The notes under the pieces: model-generated
Seen by the model: only the letters and a program-made list of their open reading frames with translations
What the model was told of the DNA's origin: nothing
Databases searched by the model: none
Shown here: positions 15,530 through 22,869 of the stretch, piece after piece
Numbering within the stretch: the first letter of the stretch is position 1
How the letters are laid out: each line of letters begins with the position of its first letter
DNA from: Bacteroidia bacterium
Lineage (GTDB): Bacteria; Bacteroidota; Bacteroidia; J057; JAIXKT01
Assembly: GCA_026932145.1 (NCBI GenBank)
Contig: JAIXKT010000055.1
Location: forward strand, 1-57,583
DNA: 57,583 nucleotides
Direction of reading: 5' to 3'
Translations under genes and position numbers: made by a program

Positions 15530-16588
15530 TCAATTATGGATGATATTGATTATTGGTCTAAAACCTAACCAACATCTACTTTGATTGCTTGGGCACGCAC
15601 CTCGTGTAGCACCATTGGCTCGAGCGGGAGTAGTGCAATATGACCCACCTTTAACTGCCTTAATACCATCAAATTGAGTGTAAAGTTCTTCATAGTTTTG
15701 GGGGTCTTCTACCGGTGTGGGGATGTTAATTAAAGAATTATCTCGGAGTTCATTGGTGGCTGCTCTGTATATTTGGATGTCTCTGGCGATAACCTGCCCC
15801 AAATCGTCTTGTGCCCATTCTGAAGCATTTCCATACAAACCAAATAACCCAAGAGAATTAGCCGGAAAAGCCCGTACAGGATTCAAAAACATAAAACCAT
15901 CTGATTCAGTAAGTTGTGGGTTATTTCCCAAACCTATCGGAAAAGCACCACAGTTATCCCGAATAGCGGAAAGGTCTTTGCCCATTAAAAATTCATATTC
16001 TAAATCTGAAGGGATTCGCGCCTCAAAAGAAAAGGCAGGAGTATTTTTATCAGATAAAACCAATCTATTCAAACGATTCGTTAGCCAAGTGCAATAAGCA
16101 CTCACTTGGGCATAATTGACACAAACAACCGGATATTGGCTATACTGGGTAAGTTTGATGAGTTTATTGGACTCCGGCATACAGTAATTCGGAAAAAGCA
16201 CTTCAGGATTACAATCAGGCAGTAGCAACCGAATGGCATTGCTATCATTTCTGGCTAATTGTAAACTGTCTTTCAGAAATAAAGCATATTGAGCAGCAGT
16301 AACCTCCGTTTTAGAGACAAAAGCACTCTGAAACAAAAAAGTATCTGTAATAGGCTCATAATGTTCAGGTAGCTTGAGATCCAAAGGTTTAGAACCCGGC
16401 TCCGGCTCTAAATGAGTGCCTAACACAACGTGTTTTTCTGTTTTTTGATCTATCCAAACAAACTCAGACAGTTCTTTTTGTAATTTTTTGCTAAGAATCG
16501 GCTGCGCATGGATATTTAGTATAAAAAACAGATTAACAATTAGATAGGAAATACATAGGCTAAACTTTACGTTCAATTTTTGAATCAT
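15530..16588 (-). CDS. Exported SUMF1/formylglycine-generating-enzyme-like protein
   Basis: From the ATG at 16588 the protein is about 352 residues with a signal peptide (KFSLCISYLIVNLFFILNIHAQ). A SUMF1 domain follows: FVSKTEVTAAQYALFLKDS, YPVVCVNYAQVSAYCTWLTNRL, RIPSDLEYEFLMG, GLFGLYGNASEWAQDDLG and VKGGSYCTTPARANGATRGAC...LGFRPI. In true formylglycine-generating enzymes two cysteines five residues apart follow GGS. Here only one lies near GGSY, so that catalytic chemistry is doubtful. Similar exported SUMF1 proteins in this phylum include the gliding/T9SS components GldJ and GldK, but this is not clearly either. A GTG at 16612 is also open but lies inside the previous gene; the ATG five bases after that gene's stop is preferred. 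Confidence 0.7.
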   Translation of the reverse strand: MIQKLNVKFSLCISYLIVNLFFILNIHAQPILSKKLQKELSEFVWIDQKTEKHVVLGTHLEPEPGSKPLDLKLPEHYEPITDTFLFQSAFVSKTEVTAAQYALFLKDSLQLARNDSNAIRLLLPDCNPEVLFPNYCMPESNKLIKLTQYSQYPVVCVNYAQVSAYCTWLTNRLNRLVLSDKNTPAFSFEARIPSDLEYEFLMGKDLSAIRDNCGAFPIGLGNNPQLTESDGFMFLNPVRAFPANSLGLFGLYGNASEWAQDDLGQVIARDIQIYRAATNELRDNSLINIPTPVEDPQNYEELYTQFDGIKAVKGGSYCTTPARANGATRGACPSNQSRCWLGFRPIINIIHN

Positions 16589-16595
16589 GCAGTTT

Positions 16596-17678
16596 TTAAA
16601 CGTATTGTTCACCCTTTAATTTTCTGACATCAGCTACAATATCGCGGATAGATTGCTCTTGGTTTCGGCTGCATATAAGTAACACATCATTGGTATCTAC
16701 AATAATTAGGTCATTAATATCTTTGATAACAACTAATTTGTTATTATCAATTTTAATGACATTGCCAGTACTTTCATAAACGATTAAATTTCCTTGAATA
16801 GCATTTTGGTGGTAATCTTTGGGGGATTGTTCATATAAGGAGTTCCATGTTCCAAGGTCGCTCCAACCAAAACTTGCGGGTGTAACATAAACATTGGCAG
16901 CTTTTTCCATAACAGCATAATCAATGGAAATATTGGGGCTTTTTTCGTATAAATCAACGATTTTGGTGTATTCGGTATCTGTATTGTAGTGCTTTTTGAT
17001 TTTCAAAAAATCATTTTGAAGGTCTGGCAGGAAGTTTTTTAGAGCTGCGAGAATGCTTTTAGTAGAGAAAATAAAAATGCCGCTATTCCAGAGAAATTCT
17101 CCTGTTTGCAAAAAGGTGCGTGCCAATTCTAAGTCAGGTTTTTCTGTAAAGGTCTTTACTTTATGGTACTTAGTCTTTTTGTCTTCGGTTTCAATGAACT
17201 GGATATAGCCGTATCCGGTATCCGGTCGGGTTGGCAATATTCCCAATGTCATGATGATGTCTTGCTTTTCACAAACGGATAATGCGCCTTGCAATACTTC
17301 GGCAAACTTAGTGGTATTGACTACCAAATGGTCTGCTGGGGAAAAAATCAAGGTAGCAGCTGGGTTAGAGGCGTAAATCTTGTTGCTTGCATAGGCAATG
17401 CAAGGTGCTGTATTCCGGCGGGCAGGCTCAGATAAAATCTGATAAGGCTGTAATTCAGGGAGCTGGGTATGAACATCTTGGGTGTAATCTATATGTGTAA
17501 TCACATAGATATTTTCTAAGGGAAGGAATTCCCTAAACCGATCAAAAGTTGCTTGAATGAGTGTGCGTCCGGTGCCTAAAACATCAATAAATTGTTTGGG
17601 GTGCAGGTTCCGGCTCATTGGCCAAAAACGGCTGCCAATACCGCCAGCCATAATAACCGCATAATGGTTTTTGTTCAT
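16596..17678 (-). CDS. manC: Mannose-1-phosphate guanylyltransferase
   Basis: The 360-residue enzyme has the nucleotidyltransferase signature AVIMAGGIGSRFWPMSRNLHPKQFIDV. The GDP-mannose pyrophosphorylase motifs EPARRNTAPCIAYA, FSPADHLVV, RPDTGYGYIQF, FTEKPDLELARTFLQTGEFLWNSGIFIF and SFGWSDLGTWNSLYE follow. It makes GDP-mannose from mannose-1-phosphate and GTP, feeding surface polysaccharide or fucose synthesis. It is the short form, without the C-terminal isomerase domain found in many ManC/AlgA proteins. It lies 23 bases downstream of the arabinose-5-phosphate isomerase gene and just upstream of the SUMF1-like gene. The three probably share a transcript for envelope sugar metabolism. Confidence 0.92.
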   Translation of the reverse strand: MNKNHYAVIMAGGIGSRFWPMSRNLHPKQFIDVLGTGRTLIQATFDRFREFLPLENIYVITHIDYTQDVHTQLPELQPYQILSEPARRNTAPCIAYASNKIYASNPAATLIFSPADHLVVNTTKFAEVLQGALSVCEKQDIIMTLGILPTRPDTGYGYIQFIETEDKKTKYHKVKTFTEKPDLELARTFLQTGEFLWNSGIFIFSTKSILAALKNFLPDLQNDFLKIKKHYNTDTEYTKIVDLYEKSPNISIDYAVMEKAANVYVTPASFGWSDLGTWNSLYEQSPKDYHQNAIQGNLIVYESTGNVIKIDNNKLVVIKDINDLIIVDTNDVLLICSRNQEQSIRDIVADVRKLKGEQYV

Positions 17679-17701
17679 AGAAAAGCAAAATTAAGAGTTT
17701 T

Positions 17702-18661
17702 TTAACGTATTCCTTCACGGATAATATCATGTAAATGAACCATTCCTATGGGTATATTCGGGGGCTGAACAACAATAAGCTGCATAATAGCATATTTTTC
17801 CATGTGTAGCAACGCATTGTAGGCCAGTTGGTTAGCTTCTATAGTCAGTGGGTTTGGGGTCATTAATGTATTGGCTTTTTGGTAAAATGGTTGTGTATTT
17901 TGTTGTAACATTCTGCGGAGGTCTCCGTCAGTAATGATTCCGGCTAATTCTCCATTGGGGTTTAGCACTGCCGTAGCTCCCATGCGTCCACTTGTTATTG
18001 TTAAGATAATTTCGGAAAGGTCTGCATCTATTTTTACGGATGGAAATGGGTTGCGCATAATATCAGAAACGTGTAAATACAGTTTTTTACCCAAAGATCC
18101 GCCGGGGTGAACCGCAGCAAACTCTTCTGCCGAAAAAGAGCGCCTTTTCAGCAAACAAACTGCAATGGCATCACAGGCAGCTAAGGTAGCCGTTGTAGAA
18201 GAAGTAGGTGCTAAGTTATTAGGGCAAGCCTCTTGGGTTACGGAAACATCTACTAAAAAATCCGAAACTTGTGCTAAATAGGATTCTTTGTTTCCTACTA
18301 TCCCAACAATAATATTGCCACGTGAACGAATTATAGGTACTAAGTTCCTGATTTCCGGTGTGTTACCACTTTTAGACAATACAATAACAATATCCGGCGG
18401 CAGTACCATTCCTAAATCTCCGTGAATGGCTTCGTTTGCGTGCATAAACATCGCGGGAGTGCCGGTCGAGTTAAACGTAGCAACTACTTTTTGGCCAATA
18501 TGCCCACTTTTACCTACTCCTGTAACGATAATTCGACCTTTACAGTTTAATAAGCAGGCTATTAATGACTCGAAACTATCTGTTAATTGGTTAGAAACAG
18601 TTTGTATCGCTTCTATCTCAATGCGGAGCACTTCTTGTGCATCTTGGATGGCTTTTTCCAC
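17702..18661 (-). CDS. kdsD: Arabinose-5-phosphate isomerase (KdsD/KpsF)
   Basis: The 319-residue protein has an N-terminal SIS domain (VTGVGKSGHIGQKVVATFNSTGTPAMFMHANEAIHGDLGM, then VLSKSGNTPEI) and two C-terminal CBS domains (MRNPFPSVKIDADLSEII and LMTPNPLTIEANQLAYNALL). This is the KpsF/GutQ family, which converts ribulose-5-phosphate to arabinose-5-phosphate for Kdo synthesis in lipopolysaccharide. The CBS domains may sense a nucleotide sugar such as CMP-Kdo. The start codon is GTG; no in-frame ATG precedes it and the length fits the family. It is 37 bases downstream of the peptide-binding lipoprotein gene and 23 bases upstream of manC. Confidence 0.92.
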   Translation of the reverse strand: MEKAIQDAQEVLRIEIEAIQTVSNQLTDSFESLIACLLNCKGRIIVTGVGKSGHIGQKVVATFNSTGTPAMFMHANEAIHGDLGMVLPPDIVIVLSKSGNTPEIRNLVPIIRSRGNIIVGIVGNKESYLAQVSDFLVDVSVTQEACPNNLAPTSSTTATLAACDAIAVCLLKRRSFSAEEFAAVHPGGSLGKKLYLHVSDIMRNPFPSVKIDADLSEIILTITSGRMGATAVLNPNGELAGIITDGDLRRMLQQNTQPFYQKANTLMTPNPLTIEANQLAYNALLHMEKYAIMQLIVVQPPNIPIGMVHLHDIIREGIR

Positions 18662-18698
18662 CGACTTTTGAAAGTTATGATAAGTTTAGATAATGGTT

Positions 18699-20525
18699 TT
18701 AACTGCCTGCGCAGCGCATTAGGTTTTTGGGTGTCCAGAATAATTCCGGAGAATATCCGGGTGCAATACTATGCACTTTTACATTCCGAAAACGCTTGTG
18801 AATTAATATTCGGTTTACAGAAGAAGTCAAGAAAATACATGGTTGTTCCTGATAAATAGAGGCTTGTATCTTTTTGAAAAGGTTGGCTCTGTCATTTAGA
18901 TTTGTAGATTCTTGGAGTTTTTCCAATAAATTATCAGATTCCGGGCTTCCAAATCCGGTAAAATTAGTTCCGCCGTTTTTCCATTGGCTGGTATGCCATA
19001 GCTGAAATAGGTCAATCTGGATAGCAGAACGGCTGATTGCGCTATACATTAAATCAAAGTCATGCTTCGCTAAACGCTCTTGGTAAACGGCAAAATCTAC
19101 CGGCACAATATTTATGCGTATGCCAATTTTTTTAGCATTATCTTGCAGAACCAAGGCTATTTTTTTACGCTCTTCATTGCCTGCATTGAGCAAAAACTCT
19201 ACCTCAAAGGGTACATTTTTACCTTGAATCGTTTTTTCTACAATGCCGTCTTGGTTCAGGTCTTTCCAGCCGGCTTCCTCTATCAGAGCTTTTGCTTTTT
19301 CTATATCAAACTGAATTGGCTTTAAGGTATCGTTGTAATAAGTAGTATGTTTAGGATCAACCGTAGAAACTATTCTATTGGCAAAACCCATGTTTATATG
19401 CTGTATCAGTTTATCAACGTCAATCAGATGTGCGAATGCCTTCCGGACTTTAATATCTGTGAATATCTGCTTTCGGTTATTTGGTGGTCGGGTATTAAAA
19501 CCGATATAAGTCATGTTAAACGTTTCAGGAGTCGCATAGATATAATGCTTCAAGATAGCAGAATCTTGTTTTATTTCGGCAAAATCTCGCGCCTTAATTC
19601 CATGATAAATATCTAATTCTTTTGATTTAATTGCCTGAATAGCAGATGTTTGGGACGTTCTTATTTGGTAAATGATTTTTTGCGGCCAAGATTTTATGGC
19701 TTCTTCACTGATTTTATCTCCCCACCAATTTGTTATTCTTTCTAACACAATTCGCTGCCCGCTTATCCAATCTGCTACGTGATATGCGCCTGCCCCGAAA
19801 GCCGTAAGTTCCTTACTGTTAGCCAAAATTCGATTGTATTGGCTTGCAAACTCCACTAAATCAGTATTTTCTAATTGTTTGGGAGTTAGTTTTTGGATTT
19901 CTTGGTAGGAATATTTTTTAAGGATTCCCTTAGGGTCAAAAATATGTTCCGGCAAAATACTTTGCGTGGCAATAGCTAATGCTGCCTGAATGTACGGTTT
20001 TTTAAATCTGAAATGAACCCTATGGCTATCTTGGGCTTTAAAGGTGATGTTTTCCAGAAAGTCAAAATAGTCTCTTAGATGCGGGCAGTTGATTAAGGGT
20101 AGCATTATTACTTTGAAAGAAAACTCGATGTCTTCTGGAGTTATTTTTTTTCCATCCTGAAAAGTTGCTTCGGGGCGTATTTCTATAGTTAAAGTTTTGC
20201 CGTCATCGGAAATTTGAATAGGGTTTTGGGCTAAATAAGGGATAAATTCTTCCGGCTTATTCGGGTTAATTGTGTATAAACTTGGGAATACTAATGCGGT
20301 TATATTGCCGGCATCTGTTGAACGGTAGTTTGTTGGGTGTAACGTTTCGGGGTCTGATGAAAGATGAATATAAATACAATCGCCTACTGCCGGCTGGGTT
20401 TGGTCTGATTGGTATTCCGTTTCAGTAGTTGGTGAAGAACATCGGGAAAAAAGTAATACAAGCGATGTAAGTAATAAAAACTCTGGGAAAAAATTAAGTA
20501 GCTTATTATAAATAACCTTAAGCAT
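18699..20525 (-). CDS. Extracellular oligopeptide-binding lipoprotein (SBP family 5, OppA-like)
   Basis: From the ATG at 20525 the protein is 608 residues. The N terminus (FFPEFLLLTSLVLLFSRCSS) is a hydrophobic leader ending in Cys, read as a lipoprotein signal although the Arg before the Cys is atypical. SBP_bac_5 features follow: LSSDPETLHPTNYRSTDAGNI, DGKTLTIEIRPEATFQDGKKITPEDIEFSFK, FTDIKVRKAFAHLIDVDKL, KALIEEAGW and DFDLMYSAIS. It would capture peptides or nickel-like ligands for an ABC importer, but no permease or ATPase gene lies nearby. An open frame continues upstream to 20762, but it lies antisense to rlmE and has no signal peptide, so it is not used. Confidence 0.82.
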   Translation of the reverse strand: MLKVIYNKLLNFFPEFLLLTSLVLLFSRCSSPTTETEYQSDQTQPAVGDCIYIHLSSDPETLHPTNYRSTDAGNITALVFPSLYTINPNKPEEFIPYLAQNPIQISDDGKTLTIEIRPEATFQDGKKITPEDIEFSFKVIMLPLINCPHLRDYFDFLENITFKAQDSHRVHFRFKKPYIQAALAIATQSILPEHIFDPKGILKKYSYQEIQKLTPKQLENTDLVEFASQYNRILANSKELTAFGAGAYHVADWISGQRIVLERITNWWGDKISEEAIKSWPQKIIYQIRTSQTSAIQAIKSKELDIYHGIKARDFAEIKQDSAILKHYIYATPETFNMTYIGFNTRPPNNRKQIFTDIKVRKAFAHLIDVDKLIQHINMGFANRIVSTVDPKHTTYYNDTLKPIQFDIEKAKALIEEAGWKDLNQDGIVEKTIQGKNVPFEVEFLLNAGNEERKKIALVLQDNAKKIGIRINIVPVDFAVYQERLAKHDFDLMYSAISRSAIQIDLFQLWHTSQWKNGGTNFTGFGSPESDNLLEKLQESTNLNDRANLFKKIQASIYQEQPCIFLTSSVNRILIHKRFRNVKVHSIAPGYSPELFWTPKNLMRCAGS

Positions 20526-20657
20526 AAGTTTTTTTGTTGATTTAGATGTTATCAAAACAGCTTTTGGGATGCGAAGTCGGTAAAGGTAATTATTTTTGAG
20601 ATTTTGTGCAAGTTTATTTTTGTTGTGTGTTAGCTGTTTTTGGGGTATAAAGTTTCG

Positions 20658-20665
20658 TAATTTCG
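20658..20665 (+). promoter_or_regulatory. -7 promoter-like element of rlmE (TAATTTCG)
   Basis: TAATTTCG differs from TAnnTTTG at one base and lies 7 bases before the rlmE ATG at 20673. That is the same spacing as TAAATTTG before the gene at 27268. The rlmE and peptide-binding lipoprotein genes are divergent, with 147 bases between their starts. Confidence 0.35.
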
Positions 20666-20672
20666 TTGGTTT

Positions 20673-21269
20673 ATGGCTTTTGACCCACAGGATTATTATT
20701 TCAAGCGAGCTAAGACAGAGGATTATGCGGCTCGGTCTGTTTACAAACTTCAGGAAATTCACAACCGTTTTCGGATATTTGAGATAGGAGACACGGTGCT
20801 GGATTTAGGGGCAAGTCCGGGTTCGTGGTCTCAGTATGCTGCCCAGTTAGTTGGAAAAAATGGCCGAATTGTAGGCGTAGATTTAACGCCCATAACCCTT
20901 AAAATTCCCAATGCACATTTTATAGTGGCAGACATTCGGGAGGAAACTACTGCGCAAAAGATATTAGATACCGGCTTAAAAATTCCGGTAGATGTTGTGA
21001 TTTCCGACATGGCACCCAAAACTACTGGGGTCAAGATAACCGACCAATCTCGCTCATTTGAGCTATGTACTCTTGCGCTATCCTGCGCCCAAAAATGGCT
21101 AAAACCCGGCGGCAACTTTGTAGCCAAATTATTTGACGGTCCAGACTTTAACCTTTTTCGAGAAGAACTGCGTCAAAGTTTTCGACAAGTAGAAATCCTA
21201 CGCCCAAAGTCCACCCGAAAGGAAAGTAAAGAGCTGTTTTTTATTGGATTACATAAGCTATCTCAATAA
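20673..21269 (+). CDS. rlmE: 23S rRNA (uridine-2'-O) methyltransferase RlmE (FtsJ/RrmJ)
   Basis: The 198-residue protein has the SAM-binding motif VLDLGASPGSWSQYAA and the K-D-K-E catalytic tetrad of 2'-O ribose methyltransferases: K25 in RSVYKLQEI, D112 in ISDMAP, K152 in NFVAKLF and E187 in RKESKELFF. In E. coli the homologue methylates U2552 of 23S rRNA in the 50S subunit. Its length fits the family. It is a single gene, divergent from the peptide-binding lipoprotein gene, and is followed by repeat-bearing spacer and an IS630-type element. Confidence 0.92.
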   Translation: MAFDPQDYYFKRAKTEDYAARSVYKLQEIHNRFRIFEIGDTVLDLGASPGSWSQYAAQLVGKNGRIVGVDLTPITLKIPNAHFIVADIREETTAQKILDTGLKIPVDVVISDMAPKTTGVKITDQSRSFELCTLALSCAQKWLKPGGNFVAKLFDGPDFNLFREELRQSFRQVEILRPKSTRKESKELFFIGLHKLSQ

Positions 21270-21284
21270 GGAGTACGAGCAAAT

Positions 21285-21309
21285 GATTGTGGTTCAGAAA
21301 GTATAATGA
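21285..21309 (+). repeat. Dispersed repeat TTGTGGTTCAGAAAGTATGA, copy 2
   Basis: GATTGTGGTTCAGAAAGTAT is nearly identical to 10293-10317. It lies 16 bases after rlmE and about 170 bases before the left end of the IS630-type element. Confidence 0.7.
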
Positions 21310-21514
21310 AGTTTTTGGTAATAATGAGTAATCTTATCGTCTTATGTCAGAAGTTAAAATAGCGGTTATTGGTTCTCATTGCTGAAGCACAAAGATATCT
21401 ACAAAACAAGTCTAAATAACTCATTACAAGCCAGAAACAGAAGTTTTGTCAGGAGAACTAATGTTAGGTTAAATATGTTATGACGCATATATTTCGTATC
21501 TTTACAAAAAAACA

Positions 21515-21973
21515 ATGATACGATACACGATTAAATTGACAAAGGAAGAAGTAGAGGAACTTCAGGCAATCATTAATAAAGGAAGCCATACTTCACAAAC
21601 ATTCCGTACTGCTTATATTCTGTTAAACTGCGATGAAGGCGAATATTCTGACAAAGTAACCAATGAACAGATTAGTAAAGTACTGAAAGTAGGGATGCGA
21701 ACCATAGACAGAGTTAAGAAAAAATTTATTGAAGAGGGTTTCGAGCAAGTGCTGGAACGCAGACAGACAAGCCGAAAATATGAAATAAAGATAGACGGCG
21801 AGGTGGAAGCTAAATTGGTTGCACTATGCTGTAGCGAGCCACCCAAAGGATTTGCAAAATGGTCTTTGCGATTGTTAGCAGATAAGATGGTAGAGCTGAA
21901 TTACGTGGACAGCATATCTTATGTTTCGGTTGGGAATGTTTTAAAAAAAATGAACTTAAGCCTTGGAAAGTAA
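21515..21973 (+). CDS. IS630-type transposase, N-terminal HTH part (frame 1)
   Basis: This 152-residue frame covers the DNA-binding half of an IS630 transposase. It has LTKEEVEELQAIINKG, RTAYILLNCDEG, a helix-turn-helix (TNEQISKVLKVGMRTIDRVKKKFIEEGF) and WSLRLLADKMVELNYVDSISY. In a complete protein the next residues would be a continuation such as NELKPWKVKGWVIPPEK, which is present in the -1 frame. The crossing point is an eight-A run at 21943-21950. The stop at 21971-21973 ends this frame 8 codons past the run. The protein may work alone as a DNA-binding repressor or be extended by frameshifting. Confidence 0.75.
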   Translation: MIRYTIKLTKEEVEELQAIINKGSHTSQTFRTAYILLNCDEGEYSDKVTNEQISKVLKVGMRTIDRVKKKFIEEGFEQVLERRQTSRKYEIKIDGEVEAKLVALCCSEPPKGFAKWSLRLLADKMVELNYVDSISYVSVGNVLKKMNLSLGK

Positions 21974-22644
21974 AAGGTTGGGTAATTCCACCGGAAAAAA
22001 GTAGTGAGTTTGTAGCACATATGGAAAATGTATTGGATGTTTATAAAAGACCTTACAATGAAGAAAACCCCGTTGTTTGCATGGATGAGTCACCAAAGCA
22101 ATTGATAGAAAGCAAGAACAATTCTCCCATGACTCCGGGTTATGAAAAGCGGGAAGATTATGAATACACCAGACATGGTGTTGTCAATATATTTATGGCA
22201 AACGAGCCATTGAAAAGCAAACGTTTGGTTGAAGTAACGCAGACAAAAACCAAAAAAGATTGGGCAATGTTTGTAAAAAGAATAGCTGATGAAATGTATC
22301 CGGAAGCGAAGAAGATAACTTTGGTAATGGATAATTTTAAAACCCATTCCCCATCGGCATTATATGAAATGTTTGAACCGCAGGAAGCAAAACGAATTTG
22401 GGACAGGTTTGAATTTGTATATACTCCTAAACACGGAAGTTGGCTAAATATGGCAGAAATAGAATTACACGTTCTAAATCATCAATGTTTGAATAGGCAT
22501 ATTGCAAAAATAGAAAATATTGTCAGCGAAGTAGAGGCTTGGCAACAACACAGAAACAACAAAAATGGTAAAATCAATTGGCAATTTACAACAAACGATG
22601 CAAGGCAAAAACTCAGAAGACTTTATCCGTCAATTTACGATTAA
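21949..22644 (+). CDS. IS630-type transposase, C-terminal DDE catalytic part (-1 frame)
   Basis: Read from the -1 frame at the A8 run, this part continues the transposase with NELKPWKVKG and then the catalytic domain. It has VVCMDESPKQLI (first Asp), ITLVMDNFKTHSP (second Asp) and YTPKHGSWLNMAEIELHVL (final Glu), the DDE triad of the IS630/Tc1-mariner superfamily. An internal ATG at 22021 exists but would lose part of the domain. With frameshifting the whole protein is about 376 residues, normal for the family. The intact triad suggests recent activity. Confidence 0.75.
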   Translation, partial: NELKPWKVKGWVIPPEKSSEFVAHMENVLDVYKRPYNEENPVVCMDESPKQLIESKNNSPMTPGYEKREDYEYTRHGVVNIFMANEPLKSKRLVEVTQTKTKKDWAMFVKRIADEMYPEAKKITLVMDNFKTHSPSALYEMFEPQEAKRIWDRFEFVYTPKHGSWLNMAEIELHVLNHQCLNRHIAKIENIVSEVEAWQQHRNNKNGKINWQFTTNDARQKLRRLYPSIYD

Positions 22645-22672
22645 TATAACACTAATTGCTTTTTCAAAAAAC

Positions 22673-22723
22673 CAGAAACCTATGATTGCAATAATACTCC
22701 ATCAACGAAATCATAGGTTTCTG
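22673..22723. repeat. 15-base-stem hairpin after the IS630 transposase
   Basis: CAGAAACCTATGATT (22673-22687) pairs perfectly with AATCATAGGTTTCTG (22709-22723) around a 21-base loop. It lies 28 bases after the transposase stop. It could act as a terminator, although no T-run follows, or it may be a fossil of the dispersed repeat family; its right arm and loop recur at 24668-24705. Confidence 0.6.
22684..22721 (+). repeat. 38-base direct repeat, copy 1
   Basis: These 38 bases are identical to 24668-24705. They begin GATTGCAATAATACTCCATC and end CATAGGTTTC. The two copies flank the secreted propeller gene at 22870-24576. Confidence 0.85.
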
Positions 22724-22733
22724 AACCACAGCC
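22718..22733 (-). repeat. Dispersed repeat half-site (TGTGGTTCAGAAA), copy 3
   Basis: TTTCTGAACCACAGCC is the reverse complement of the dispersed TGTGGTTCAGAAA word. With copy 2 at 21285 it brackets the IS630-type element in inverted orientation. Confidence 0.6.
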
Positions 22734-22762
22734 AAATAAAGGGTTCTATTTCGTTTTTTATT

Positions 22763-22866
22763 AAATTTGCAAACTTACAGTCCATAAAATTGTAGTATTT
22801 TGGTTATCAACGCAATAATACAAATTTTGGACTGTAAGACCATTGAAAATTAGCTTAAGTCAGTTC
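22763..22866 (+). repeat. Palindromic dispersed repeat, copy B
   Basis: This copy aligns to 10452-10556. Its core is a strong palindrome: CTTACAGTCCATAAAATTG near 22774 pairs with CAAATTTTGGACTGTAAG ending at 22838. The copy ends four bases before the ATG at 22870. The better-preserved arms here suggest that copy A has decayed. Confidence 0.7.
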
Positions 22867-22869
22867 AAT

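Larger units (their letters stand above)
21456..22657 (+). mobile_element. IS630-family insertion sequence, transposase in two frames
   Basis: The element encodes a transposase split into an N-terminal HTH part and a C-terminal DDE part in the -1 frame. Candidate imperfect terminal inverted repeats are ACTAATGTTAGGTTAA near 21457 and TTAATATAACACTAATT at 22641-22657, roughly 11 of 15 matching by eye. IS630 elements insert at TA; the exact ends were not fixed. A TATCTTTA box (21497-21504) could drive the transposase. The element lies in a region otherwise full of small repeats. Confidence 0.7.

Noticed and set aside
20526-20762. N-terminal extension of the peptide-binding lipoprotein frame, antisense to rlmE
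   Set aside because: It would place about 79 residues ahead of a clear lipoprotein signal and overlaps the rlmE coding region and the divergent promoter.
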